A stretch of 64,000 nt of DNA from Mesorhizobium muleiense (lineage in GTDB: Bacteria > Pseudomonadota > Alphaproteobacteria > Rhizobiales > Rhizobiaceae), in the NCBI RefSeq assembly GCF_900099905.1, contig NZ_FNEE01000007.1:62001-126000 (forward strand). The letters run 5' to 3'. Below the pieces are notes generated by a model. The model was not told the origin of the DNA. It worked only from the letters and a program-made list of their open reading frames with translations, and did not search any database. Both the position numbers and the translations under genes were made by a program. Shown one piece after another: positions 17,433 through 27,216 of the stretch (the stretch's first letter is position 1; every line of letters begins with the position of its first letter).

Positions 17433-18338
17433 ATGCCAAACCCGCTTCTCGACATCAGGATCGGCACCATGGTGCGGGCCAATCTCGATGACCCGGCCGC
17501 CTATATCAAGGCCATCCTGCCGCTCGGCTTCGAAAGCATCCAGCCCTTCTTCTGGCAGACGCTGGGCGGCAAGGATCTTCCGCGGCTGGCCGGCCAGATC
17601 CGCGAGGCGATCGGCGACGCCGACGTCGTCGTCTCCTCGCTCGGCGTCTTCGGCAATCCGCTGGAGAGCGGCGATGTCGATCGCGGCGTGCTTGATGCCT
17701 GGGAAACGGCCATCGACCATGCGCATCTGTTCGGCACCGCGATGGTCAGCGGCTTCACCGGCCGCCTCCGCGGCAAGCCGCTGCCCGACAGCCTGCCGCG
17801 CTTCCGCGAGGTCTGGGGACCACTGGCGCGGCGCGCCGCCGACAAGGGCGTGCGCATCGCCTTCGAGAATTGCGCGATGGACGGCAACTGGGCTGATGGA
17901 GACTGGAACATCGCCCACAATCCGGACGCCTGGGAGCTGATGTTCAACGAATTGCCGGATGACAATCTCGGCCTGGAATGGGAGCCCTGCCACCAGCTCG
18001 TCTACCTGATCGATCCGATCCCGCAGATCCGCAAATGGGCGCCGCGCATTTTTCATGTCCACGGCAAGGACGCGACGGTGCGCTGGGACGTGATCCGCGA
18101 GCATGGCGTGTTCGGCCGGCTGCCGTTCGTGCAAATGCGCACGCCTGGCTTCGGCGACAGCGACTGGACGCGGGTGATCAGCGAATTGCGGCTGGCCGGA
18201 TACAGGGGCGCCATCGACATCGAAGGCTGGCACGACCCGGTCTATCGCGGCGACCTTGAGATTACCGGGCAAGTGCGGGCGCTGGACTACCTCAAGCAAT
18301 GCCGGGGAGGTGCGACGTATCTGCCGAACCCGGCTTGA
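17433..18338 (+). CDS. Sugar phosphate isomerase/epimerase (xylose isomerase-like TIM barrel)
   Basis: 301-residue AP-endonuclease-2-type TIM barrel. Likely metal ligands are visible in order: Glu in IAFENCAM, Glu/His in GLEWEPCHQLV, His in FHVHGKD and Glu in AIDIEGWHD. These enzymes isomerise or epimerise ketoses and inosose-type sugars. ATG 17433 is preferred to 17427 because GGAAGGA (17421-17427) is then correctly spaced. The gene starts just after the palindromic element. Confidence 0.85.
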   Translation: MPNPLLDIRIGTMVRANLDDPAAYIKAILPLGFESIQPFFWQTLGGKDLPRLAGQIREAIGDADVVVSSLGVFGNPLESGDVDRGVLDAWETAIDHAHLFGTAMVSGFTGRLRGKPLPDSLPRFREVWGPLARRAADKGVRIAFENCAMDGNWADGDWNIAHNPDAWELMFNELPDDNLGLEWEPCHQLVYLIDPIPQIRKWAPRIFHVHGKDATVRWDVIREHGVFGRLPFVQMRTPGFGDSDWTRVISELRLAGYRGAIDIEGWHDPVYRGDLEITGQVRALDYLKQCRGGATYLPNPA

Positions 18339-18441
18339 AGATCCGGCTGGCGAGGAGCCGGCCAGCGAAGCATTGCGGCGAGAAGCCGAAGCATTCGTCG
18401 AGAACCCCTCGGCTGCGAGGGAACAAAGGGAGGATAAGTGC

Positions 18442-19455
18442 ATGAGCATCACGATGAGAAGGACAGTTCTGCGCTCGACCGTCGTGGCGGCCGCCACGGC
18501 GCTCGTCGCCGCAATCTCCACCTTGCCTGCCCAGGCGCTCGATGCCCAGTGGTGCAAGGACGTCCACATCCGCTTTTTCGTCGGCGGCGCCGAGGGCGAC
18601 GCCTTCGGCACCATCGTCTACAATGGCGCCAAGCAGGCCGAGGCCGATCTTGGGCCGAAGGTCGACTACATCTTCTCCCAGTGGGATGTCGAGAAGATGG
18701 TGCAGCAATTGCGCGAGGCCGTCGCGGTCAAGCCCGGCGGCATCGCCATGATGGGCCACCCGGGCGATGCTTCGATCATGCCGCTGGCCGAACAGGCGCA
18801 CAAGGACGGCATCAGGATGATGTACCAGAACGTGCCGGTGCCGAAGGTCACGGCAGCGTTCGGCGGCGGCTATGTCGGCGCCCAGCAGGAAGAGCAGGGC
18901 CGCGCGCTCGGCGCCGAGGCGTTCAAGCTGGCCGGCCTCAAGGCCGGCGACAAGGCGATCATGATCGGCCCGTTCGAGAACGAGAGCCGCGGCGCGCGCG
19001 AGCGCGGCACGGTCGCCGCCCTGAAAGAGGCGGGCGTCGAGGTCATCCAGCTCTCCTCGCCGCCGAGCGGCGAATGGGCTTCCGATCCCAATCTGGCCAT
19101 TCCGGTGATTACCGCAGCACTCCTCAACAATCCCGACGTCAAGGCGGTTGGCTATCCCGGCGGACAGATGCTGGGCAACGTCCCGACCTACATGCAGGCG
19201 GCAGGCAGGAAGGCTGGCGATATCTTCAATTTCGGCTTCGACACCAGCCCGCAGATCGTCGAGGGTTTCAAGGGCGGCTGGGTCCAGCTGACGGCCGACC
19301 AGCAGCCGTTCCTGCAGGGTTATCTGCCGATCCTCAGCCTCTGCCAGCAGGTGGTGTTGGGCCTGGCGCCAATGAATGTCGACACCGGCGCCGGCTTCGT
19401 CACGCCTGACAATTACGAGATCGTCGCCGAACTCGCCAAGCAGGCGCTGCGCTGA
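18442..19455 (+). CDS. Sugar ABC transporter substrate-binding protein (CUT2 type)
   Basis: 337-residue periplasmic binding protein of the ribose/rhizopine-type family. Signal peptide about residues 1-34 (ending STLPAQALDAQW). The binding-domain pattern includes QLREAVAVKPGGIAMMGHPG and the hinge region GFDTSPQIVEGF. ATG 18442 follows GGGAGGA at 18428-18434; the frame opens earlier (18256) but that part overlaps the isomerase gene. Delivers a sugar-like ligand to the permease encoded two genes later. Confidence 0.9.
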   Translation: MSITMRRTVLRSTVVAAATALVAAISTLPAQALDAQWCKDVHIRFFVGGAEGDAFGTIVYNGAKQAEADLGPKVDYIFSQWDVEKMVQQLREAVAVKPGGIAMMGHPGDASIMPLAEQAHKDGIRMMYQNVPVPKVTAAFGGGYVGAQQEEQGRALGAEAFKLAGLKAGDKAIMIGPFENESRGARERGTVAALKEAGVEVIQLSSPPSGEWASDPNLAIPVITAALLNNPDVKAVGYPGGQMLGNVPTYMQAAGRKAGDIFNFGFDTSPQIVEGFKGGWVQLTADQQPFLQGYLPILSLCQQVVLGLAPMNVDTGAGFVTPDNYEIVAELAKQALR

Positions 19456-19511
19456 CCTTTTGACACGGCTGCCGGTCTTGCGACCGCAGCCGGAACCAAG
19501 TGAGGATCGCC

Positions 19512-20305
<794 letters not shown>

Positions 20306-20309
<4 letters not shown>

Positions 20310-21358
20310 GCAAGACGATGGAGCCCGATCTGCAAGAGCCGTCCGCAGGCATCTCCCGTCCCGGCAATCCCCGGAAAGAGTGGAAACACCCATCCGATCA
20401 CTGGATGCGCGGCTTCATCCTCGACAACCGCGCCGCACTCGGCACGCTTGCCGTGTTCGTGGTGATGATGACGGTGTTCATGATCGCCAACCCGACCGTC
20501 TTCACCACCTGGTATCTCTACAGTTCCGTGCTCACCACGCTGCCGGTAGCGCTGTTCGTGGTGGTGCCGCTGGTCTTCGTCGTCACCTGCGGCGAGATCG
20601 ACCTGTCGTTTCCGGCGACGATGGGTTTTGCCTCATGGGTGTTCGCGCTGGTCGTGCAGGCCGGCTACGACCCGTTTCTCGGTATTGCCGCCGCCATTGC
20701 AACGGGCACGTTGCTCGGCTTCCTTGTCGGGTCGCTGGTCGTCTATGGCGGGCTGTCGTCGCTGATCGCCACGCTCGGCATGAACTTCCTGCTGCGCGGC
20801 CTGATCCAGATCATCAACGAAGGCAGGTCGACGGCGCTGACCAGCCTTGCCGACAGCTGGGCCTACAAGATCTTCTCCAGCCAGCTCTACGGCATCCCGG
20901 TGCAGATCTTCTGGGCCATCGGCTTCGTCGTGCTGTCGGCGCTGCTCTACAACAGGCATCGCTTCGGCGCGCAGGTGAAGGTGGTCGGCGACAATCCCGA
21001 CAGCGCCCAGCAGATGGGCATCGACGTCAAGCGCGTGCGGGTGAAAGTATTCGTCTTCGTCGGCATCGGGGCGGCGATCGCCGGCACCTTTTCGGTGATG
21101 ATCAACTTCACCTGGTGGCCGACGGCCGGCGACGGCTATCTGCTGCCGGTGCTGGCATCGGTGTTCGTTGGCGGCACGCCGACCTGGGGCGGCATCGGTA
21201 CCGTCGTCGGCGGCGCCATCGGCGCCGTCACCGTGTCGTTCATCCAGACCGGCGTCGTCGCGGCAGGCCTGAGCGGCTTCTATGTCCAGTTCTTCAACGG
21301 GCTGATCATCATCCTGTCGCTGCTCGGCCACAAATGGAACCAGGCGCGGTATCGGTGA
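20306..21358 (+). CDS. Sugar ABC transporter permease (CUT2 type)
   Basis: 350-residue inner-membrane permease with about ten helices after a 30-residue polar N-terminus. Family features include TCGEIDLSFPATMGF near the second or third helix and DNPDSAQQMGIDVKRVRVKVF, the cytoplasmic coupling segment. Overlaps the ATPase gene by four bases. Probably works as a homodimer with the single-domain ATPase. Last gene of the operon; the helicase gene converges with it nine bases later. Confidence 0.92.
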
Positions 21359-21367
21359 GGGGGAGAC

Positions 21368-24058
21368 TCATACCCCGGTGACAAACCCGTCCAGCACGCG
21401 TTTCTGGCCGGCCTTGTCGAAGTCGATGGTCAGCTTGTTGCCGTCGATGGCGGCAATGTTGCCGTTGCCGAATTTCTGGTGGAAGACGCGGTCGCCGACG
21501 CTGAAGGCCGACGGCTTGTCGGCAACGGATTTGGCGACCAGCTCGCCGTCGATGGTGCGGCCCTTGATCGAGGTGCGGCCGGCACCATAGCCACTGTCGG
21601 TCTCGCCATAGCCGATGCGCTCGACCTGGTGGCCGGAGCGCGAGCCCCAGTTGCGGTCGGTCGCCTCGGTGCGGTTCTGCTGCGCGCGCTGCCAGCCCGG
21701 CGTTGCATAGGTGCTGGAGAAGGCGCCGGATTTTTCTGCGCCGACATTGTCGAAGCGCGACGCGCCGTAAGGATTCTGCCGTCCTGCCGCCTGGCCGCCC
21801 CGCCCGGAGGCGAAAGAGCCGCCGCCATAGGCATTGCCGTAGCCGCCATAGGAGCTGCCGCTCTCGGCGACCTCGACATGGGCTTCCGGCAATTCGTCGA
21901 GGAAGCGTGACGGGATCGTCGATTGCCACAGGCCGTGGATGCGGCGGTTGGAGACGAACCACAAATGCAGGTTCTTCTTGGCGCGGGTCAGCCCGACATA
22001 GGCCAGCCGCCGCTCTTCCTCCAGCCCGGAGCGGCCGCCCTCGTCGAGAGCGCGCTGATGCGGGAACAGTCCTTCCTCCCAGCCGGGCAGAAAAACCGTC
22101 TCGAATTCGAGGCCCTTGGCCGAATGCAGCGTCATGATGTTGACGGCGTCGAGCTCGGCGTTCTGCTCGGCGTCCATCACCAGCGCTACATGTTCGAGGA
22201 AGGAGCGCAGCGATTCGTACTCCTCCATGGAGCGGATCAGTTCCTTGAGGTTTTCCAGCCGGCCGGGCGCTTCTACCGAGCGGTCGTTCTTCCACATGTC
22301 GGTGTAGCCGCTCTCCTCCAGGATGGTCTCGGCCAGCTCGGTGTGCGGCGTGGTCTCCAGCGCCTTCTGCCAGCGCTCGAAATTGGCGGCGACTTCGCGC
22401 AGCGCCGCGCGCGGCTTCGGCTTCAGCTCGTCGCTCTCGGCGAGTTTTTCCGCAGCCTCCAGCATCGGGATGCGCAGCGCCCTGGCGGTGTCGTGAATCT
22501 GGCGGATGGTGGCTTCGCCCAGCCCGCGCTTCGGCACGTTGACGATGCGCTCGAAGGCGAGGTCGTCTGCGCCTTGCGCGACGACGCGGAAGAAGGCGAG
22601 GGCGTCGCGGATTTCGAGGCGCTCGTAAAAGCGCGGGCCGCCGATGACGCGGTAGTTGAGGCCAAGGGTGACGAAGCGGTCCTCGAACTCGCGCATCTGG
22701 AAGGACGCGCGGACAAGAATGGCCATGTCGTTGAGATTGTGCTTTTGCCGCTGGTAGGCTTCGATGGTTTCGCCGACGGCGCGGGCCTCCTCCTCGGAAT
22801 CCCAGGCGGCATGGACATGCACCTTCTCATCGTCCTCGGCGATCTTTTCGGTGAACAGCGTCTTGCCGAAGCGGCTTTCATTGTGGGCGATGAGGTGGGA
22901 GGCGGTGCCGAGGATGTGCGCGGTGGAGCGGTAGTTGCGTTCCAGCCGGATGATGGTGGCGCCGGGGAAATCCTTGTCGAAGCGCAGGATGTTGTCGACT
23001 TCGGCCCCGCGCCAGCCATAGATCGACTGGTCGTCGTCGCCGACGCAGCAGATGTTTATGGTGGCCGCGCGCGGGTTTCCCTCCCCCTTGAGGGGAGGGT
23101 GGCCGGGCAAAGCCCGGCCGGGTGGGGTCCGGACGGCCGTGCTCGACGCTCTGGCGGTGCCTTCTGCGGCTACCCCCTCCGCCCGCTTCGCGGGCACCTC
23201 CCCCTCAAGGGGGGAGGATTGCGGCCGCTGCGCCAGCAGCCGCAGCCACATGTATTGGGCGGTGTTGGTGTCCTGGTACTCGTCGACAAGGACGTAGCGG
23301 AAGCGCTTGTGGTATTCCTTCAGCACGTCCGGATTGGCGCGAAAAATGCGGATCGGGTGGCACAGGAGATCGCCGAAGTCGCAGGCGTTCAGCGTCTTCA
23401 GCCGCTCCTGGTAAGCCTTGTAGAGTTCACGCCCCTTGCCGTTGGCGAAGGCGCGGGCGTCGCCCTCGGCAATCTCGGCGGGGCCAAGCCCCTTGTTCTT
23501 CCAGCCGTCGATCATCTGGGCGAACTGCTTGGCCGGCCAGCGTTTGTCGTCCAGTCCTTCGGCCTGGATGAGCTGCTTGATCAGGCGCACAACGTCGTCG
23601 GTGTCGAGAATGGTGAAGTCGGATCTGAGCCCGGCAAGCTCGGCGTGGCGGCGCAGCAGCTTCACTCCAATCGAGTGGAAGGTGCCGAGCCACGGCATGC
23701 CTTCGACATTGCCTTCGCCGATCAGCAGGCCGATGCGCTGCTTCATCTCGCGCGCCGCCTTGTTGGTGAAGGTGACGGCGAGGATCTGCGACGGGAAGGC
23801 CTTGCCGGTGGCGAGGATGTGAGCGATGCGGGTGGTCAGCACGCGCGTCTTGCCTGTGCCGGCGCCGGCCAGCACCAGCACCGGACCCTCGGTGGTTTCC
23901 ACCGCCAGCCGCTGCTCGGGGTTGAGCCCATTCAGATAATCGGGCGCATTGGCATGGCCGCTGCGGGCAGCCATGGCGCGCGCAGCAATGCCCGACGGGG
24001 CCACGGGCCGCGCGTTCGGTTCATCAAAAAAAGGCATATCTTCCGAAAAGCCGGACAT
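21368..24058 (-). CDS. ATP-dependent DNA helicase UvrD/PcrA, with in-frame repeat insertion
   Basis: 896-residue superfamily 1A helicase. Walker A GAGTGKT near residue 66, motif II DEYQDTN near residue 260, motif III GDDDQSIYGWRGA near residue 340, then motifs IV-VI (VNIMTLHSAKGLEFETVFLPG, YVGLTRAKK). The C-terminus is Gly/Tyr-rich and ends in a basic beta domain (VFHQKFGNGNIAAIDG) as in PcrA. Between motifs II and III lie about 47 residues (about 281-327) read from an intergenic-type repeat at 23079-23217; frame and motifs are preserved. It unwinds DNA in repair and replication restart. Confidence 0.93.
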   Translation of the reverse strand: MSGFSEDMPFFDEPNARPVAPSGIAARAMAARSGHANAPDYLNGLNPEQRLAVETTEGPVLVLAGAGTGKTRVLTTRIAHILATGKAFPSQILAVTFTNKAAREMKQRIGLLIGEGNVEGMPWLGTFHSIGVKLLRRHAELAGLRSDFTILDTDDVVRLIKQLIQAEGLDDKRWPAKQFAQMIDGWKNKGLGPAEIAEGDARAFANGKGRELYKAYQERLKTLNACDFGDLLCHPIRIFRANPDVLKEYHKRFRYVLVDEYQDTNTAQYMWLRLLAQRPQSSPLEGEVPAKRAEGVAAEGTARASSTAVRTPPGRALPGHPPLKGEGNPRAATINICCVGDDDQSIYGWRGAEVDNILRFDKDFPGATIIRLERNYRSTAHILGTASHLIAHNESRFGKTLFTEKIAEDDEKVHVHAAWDSEEEARAVGETIEAYQRQKHNLNDMAILVRASFQMREFEDRFVTLGLNYRVIGGPRFYERLEIRDALAFFRVVAQGADDLAFERIVNVPKRGLGEATIRQIHDTARALRIPMLEAAEKLAESDELKPKPRAALREVAANFERWQKALETTPHTELAETILEESGYTDMWKNDRSVEAPGRLENLKELIRSMEEYESLRSFLEHVALVMDAEQNAELDAVNIMTLHSAKGLEFETVFLPGWEEGLFPHQRALDEGGRSGLEEERRLAYVGLTRAKKNLHLWFVSNRRIHGLWQSTIPSRFLDELPEAHVEVAESGSSYGGYGNAYGGGSFASGRGGQAAGRQNPYGASRFDNVGAEKSGAFSSTYATPGWQRAQQNRTEATDRNWGSRSGHQVERIGYGETDSGYGAGRTSIKGRTIDGELVAKSVADKPSAFSVGDRVFHQKFGNGNIAAIDGNKLTIDFDKAGQKRVLDGFVTGV
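23079..23217. repeat. Palindromic repeat embedded in the helicase coding sequence
   Basis: The stretch begins CCCTCCCCCTTGAGGGGAGG and ends with a matching CCCCCTCAAGGGGGGAGG, with inner GC hairpins (GGGCAAAGCCC, CCCGCTTCGCGGG). Such stretches are normally found between genes in rhizobia. On the coding strand it is read as SSPLEGEVPAKRAEG followed later by PPLKGEGNPRA. It keeps the helicase open. Confidence 0.8.
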
Positions 24059-24266
24059 CTCCCCCGAATGTAGTGATTCGGCAGCGAAAGGCCAGAAGCG
24101 TCTCCGTTTTGTTCTCTGTCCAGCGCCGGAACCTACAAATGGGTATATTTAACCCACCGACGTCGTGGAGCACTGCATGCTGGGCCTCACTGATCCGTGA
24201 TTGGACCATGCAGCCCTCGACCCTATCTTGCGCGGCGGACATGTTCCCGAAGCCGAGGAGAGCGCC

Positions 24267-25172
24267 ATGACAAAACCGAGCCCTGCCAACCCCGCCGTCA
24301 ACACACCCGTCATTACCCAGGCTATGATCGACGCCTATGACGAATACACGCATCTGACGCTCGACCGGCGGCGCTTCATGGAACAATTGACCAGGCTTGC
24401 CGGATCAGGTGCGGCGGCCGCCGCAATCGCGCCGCTGCTGGCGGCGAATTCAGCCCGGGCGGCGATTGTTGCCGAGGACGATTCACGCGTGACGGGCGAG
24501 GACATCAGCTATCCCGGCAGCGGTGGCGAGATGAAGGGTTATCTGGTCAAGCCGGCCGGCCAGTCCGGCAAGCTCGGCACCGTCATCGTCGTGCATGAGA
24601 ACAGGGGGCTCAACCCGCATATACGCGATGTGACGCGGCGCGTGGCGCTGGAAGGCTTCGTTGCGCTGGCCCCGGATTTCCTGTCGCCGCTCGGCGGCAC
24701 GCCGGACGACGAAGACAAGGCGCGTGAGCAGTTTTCCAAGCTCGATCCGGCGCAAACCACTGCCAATGCGGTCGCAACGGTCGCTTTCCTCAGGGGCCGC
24801 GAGGATGGCAACGGCAAGGTCGGCGCGGTCGGCTTCTGCTGGGGCGGCGGCACGGTGAACACGCTGGCTGCCAACGCGCCGGATCTGGCCGCCGCTGTCG
24901 CCTATTACGGCATGCAGCCGAAGGCCGAGGATGTGCCGAAGATCAAGGCGGCGCTGCTGCTGCATTATGCCGGGCTCGACACCCGCATCAATGCCGGCAT
25001 CGACGCCTTCAAGAAGGAACTCGATGCAGCCGAAGTCGAGTACACGATCCATGTCTATGAAGGCGCCAATCATGCCTTCAACAATGACACGTCGGCGGCT
25101 CGCTACGACAAGAACGCGGCGGACCTCGCCTGGGGCCGGACGATCGCCTTTCTCAAGGAGAAGCTTGCCTGA
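24267..25172 (+). CDS. Dienelactone hydrolase family protein, Tat-type leader
   Basis: 301-residue alpha/beta hydrolase. The catalytic Cys is in GAVGFCWGGG, Asp in YAGLDTRI and His in GANHAFNND. Unlike cytosolic dienelactone hydrolase it has an N-terminal extension with DRRRFMEQLTRLAG and an Ala-rich hydrophobic stretch (about residues 33-62), a twin-arginine type export signal. It therefore probably acts in the periplasm on an unknown ester or lactone. ATG 24267 follows GAGGAG. Confidence 0.88.
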   Translation: MTKPSPANPAVNTPVITQAMIDAYDEYTHLTLDRRRFMEQLTRLAGSGAAAAAIAPLLAANSARAAIVAEDDSRVTGEDISYPGSGGEMKGYLVKPAGQSGKLGTVIVVHENRGLNPHIRDVTRRVALEGFVALAPDFLSPLGGTPDDEDKAREQFSKLDPAQTTANAVATVAFLRGREDGNGKVGAVGFCWGGGTVNTLAANAPDLAAAVAYYGMQPKAEDVPKIKAALLLHYAGLDTRINAGIDAFKKELDAAEVEYTIHVYEGANHAFNNDTSAARYDKNAADLAWGRTIAFLKEKLA

Positions 25173-26078
25173 TCAGGCATTTGCCGGTTTGTGAAAAGCG
25201 ACGCCGGCCACCACCAGCGCGATGCCGATGCAATCGGTAAGGCTGGGTATCTGGCGGAGCACAATGACGCCGATCAGCGTGGCGGTGACCGGCAGCAACG
25301 ACAGCATCAGCGCGAAGCTCGATCGCGGCAGCCGCGACATGGCAAGCTGGTCGCAGATATAGGGGATGACCGAGGAGCAGATGCCGACGCCGATGGCGGC
25401 GATGAGCAGTGGCGGCGCCGAGAAAGCCGGCAGCGCATCGGTGAAGCCGATCGGCAGTACGATGAGGAAGGCGACCGCCATGGCAGCGCCCAGGCCGGCG
25501 ATGCCGTCGCCAGCGCCGGCGCGGGAAACGCGATGGCCAAGCACGATGTAGCCGACGAACAGCGCGCCGTTGAGGAAGGCCCAGAACAGGCCAATCGGGT
25601 CGCTTGACCATTTGACGTCGATCAGCAGCAAGGTGCCGATAACGGCAACGGCAAGCGCTGCGAAATTGCGCGGGCTTCTGACGCCGACCAGCGCAACGCC
25701 GATGGTGCCGACGAATTCGATCGCCGCGACCAGCGAGATCGGCAAGCGGTAGAGTGCCAGGTAAAAGGCGCAATTCATCACGCCGAGGCAAGCGCCAAAA
25801 CCGAGAAGCAGCAGCCGTGTCTGCCGGTCGGCGCGGGCGAAGGCCGTCCACGGCCGGGTCAGCGGCGCGAAGACAAGGGCGGCCGTAACGATGCGCAGCC
25901 AGGCCATGCCGAGCACGCCGACATGCGGGAAAAGCAGCACGGCGAAAGCCGGCCCGAGATAATGAAACACAGCGCTGACACCGAACCAGACATGCGGCGG
26001 CAGCGATGTCGCCAGCCTGCCAAAGACAGGGCCGGCGAGGGCAGGGATAGCAGTTGGGGCTTGCGCTTGATCATCCAT
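25173..26078 (-). CDS. EamA/RhtA-like drug/metabolite transporter
   Basis: 301-residue inner-membrane protein with ten predicted helices in two EamA repeats, of the RhtA-type threonine/homoserine exporter subgroup. A conserved AIEFVGTIGVALVG stretch lies at the middle. Divergent from the Lrp/AsnC-type regulator gene with about 90 bases between starts, a classic regulator-exporter pair, so an amino acid or analogue is a likely substrate. Stop one base from that of the hydrolase gene. Confidence 0.87.
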   Translation of the reverse strand: MDDQAQAPTAIPALAGPVFGRLATSLPPHVWFGVSAVFHYLGPAFAVLLFPHVGVLGMAWLRIVTAALVFAPLTRPWTAFARADRQTRLLLLGFGACLGVMNCAFYLALYRLPISLVAAIEFVGTIGVALVGVRSPRNFAALAVAVIGTLLLIDVKWSSDPIGLFWAFLNGALFVGYIVLGHRVSRAGAGDGIAGLGAAMAVAFLIVLPIGFTDALPAFSAPPLLIAAIGVGICSSVIPYICDQLAMSRLPRSSFALMLSLLPVTATLIGVIVLRQIPSLTDCIGIALVVAGVAFHKPANA

Positions 26079-26155
26079 AGGATCATTATCGCAGGCAGAT
26101 TTACCTGTTTATATGGGCAATGGCCAATCAAAGAGATCGTTTATTCTCCTGAACA

Positions 26156-26161
26156 AAGGAG
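26156..26161 (+). promoter_or_regulatory. Shine-Dalgarno site pointing to a CTG start
   Basis: AAGGAG six bases before CTG 26168, which is in frame with the Lrp-type coding sequence. There is an in-frame stop at 26150 and no ATG, GTG or TTG between that stop and the DNA-binding helices. Confidence 0.6.
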
Positions 26162-26167
26162 TTTTTC

Positions 26168-26653
26168 CTGAAACACATTCGAAACGAAAATGCTGATCTG
26201 GATGCGGCGGATCTGAAAATCCTGCGCCTGCTGGAAAAGGATGCGCGCACCAGCACCGCCGAACTGGCGCGCTCGGTCGGCCTGTCGGCGCCGAGCGTGT
26301 CCGAGCGCATCAAGCGGCTGCAGGAGAGCGGCGTGATCGAGGCCTATACTGTGCGGATCAACCCGGCCGCGCTCGGCATGAAGCTGTCGGCATGGCTGCG
26401 GATCAGGCCGGTGCCCGGGCAGTTGGCTGCGGTCGCCGAGATCATCCGCGACTTGCCGGAAATCGCCCAGTGCGATCGGGTGACCGGCGAGGACTGTTTC
26501 ATCGCGCTGGCGCATGTCGGCTCGGTGGCCGAACTCGAACGGGTGATCGACCGCATCATTCCGTTTGCGATGACCAACACCGCAATCATCCAGTCGTCGC
26601 CGGTGGTGGCGCGTTCACCGCTGGCGGCAGTGTTCGTCAATACATCAGCTTAA
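26168..26653 (+). CDS. Lrp/AsnC family transcriptional regulator, probable CTG start
   Basis: 161 residues from CTG 26168: an N-terminal helix-turn-helix (ADLKILRLLEKDART, ELARSVGLSAPSVSERIKRL) and a C-terminal RAM ligand domain (GMKLSAWLRIRP, CDRVTGEDCFIALAHVGS). The usual start codons would begin only at GTG 26297, cutting through the recognition helix, whereas the CTG gives a normal-length protein with a well-placed AAGGAG. It should sense an amino acid and regulate the divergent EamA exporter. An imperfect palindrome (CAGG...CCTG, 26092-26107) in the gap may be its site. Confidence 0.8.
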   Translation: MKHIRNENADLDAADLKILRLLEKDARTSTAELARSVGLSAPSVSERIKRLQESGVIEAYTVRINPAALGMKLSAWLRIRPVPGQLAAVAEIIRDLPEIAQCDRVTGEDCFIALAHVGSVAELERVIDRIIPFAMTNTAIIQSSPVVARSPLAAVFVNTSA

Positions 26654-26666
26654 CTGGAAAAAGTCG

Positions 26667-26847
26667 CGCCGCCCCTCATCGCCCTGCCGGGCACTTCTCC
26701 CCGTATAGTGACGGGGAGAAGGACGCTGTCATCAATGGTTTCGCCAATTTGCGGGCGTTGCTGGAAGAGCGCCGAGGCTGCGGCAAGCTCCCTTCTCCCC
26801 GTCACCATACGGGGAGAAGGTGGCGGCAGCCGGATGAGGGGCGGCGC
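26667..26847. repeat. Composite palindromic repeat with hairpin-bearing arms
   Basis: Left arm 26667-26722 and right arm 26791-26847 are inverted copies of each other, each with its own inner hairpin (CTTCTCCCCGT ... ACGGGGAGAAG). About 70 bases lie between them. The outer parts read GCGCCGCCCCTCAT and its complement. No coding capacity that I trust. This fills most of the gap between the Lrp gene and the small gene at 26899. Confidence 0.8.
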
Positions 26848-26898
26848 AAACGCCCCAGAAAAGCAATCGAACAACGAACCTACTTCTTCCCGCACCGA

Positions 26899-27096
26899 TC
26901 AGGCGTGGCCGCGCTTCATCCGTGCTTGCTTCAGGATGGCGCGCCAGCGGATCATGGCGAAAGGGATCGGCTCGTTGTTGTTGGCGATGGTAAAAATTTC
27001 GTAGTTGAGGTTCTTCAGCGATCGCCAGAAATCGTAGTCGCTGATGCGTGGGTCGGCCGCCAGCCTGTCCGCCTCGACCTTGATATCGGTTTTCAT
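26899..27096 (-). CDS. Small conserved hypothetical protein
   Basis: 65 residues, charged and rich in aromatic residues (ISDYDFWRSLKNLNYEIFTI), ending in a basic tail. I do not recognise a family. The ATG at 27096 follows a GGAACG stretch, not a strong ribosome site. Codon use fits neighbouring genes and the composition is not that of a frame shadow, since nothing else is encoded here. Function unknown. Confidence 0.55.
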   Translation of the reverse strand: MKTDIKVEADRLAADPRISDYDFWRSLKNLNYEIFTIANNNEPIPFAMIRWRAILKQARMKRGHA

Positions 27097-27216
27097 GCAC
27101 GTTCCCCGAACCGCTTCAGCCCCGCCGCCCGTATCGCAATGCGGACGGTTCTCGAACGCCGCGCTGAGTCGTTCAACGCCTCAATTCGGCTTGTTCACGG
27201 TAAAACCCTGGTAAGG

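Noticed and set aside
23079..23217. Intein or extra domain in the helicase
   Set aside because: Only about 47 residues, no splicing Cys/Ser or His-Asn motif, and the DNA is a palindromic repeat.
21923..24073. A 716-codon open frame on the plus strand
   Set aside because: Exact shadow of the helicase gene, whose motifs are all in the minus frame.
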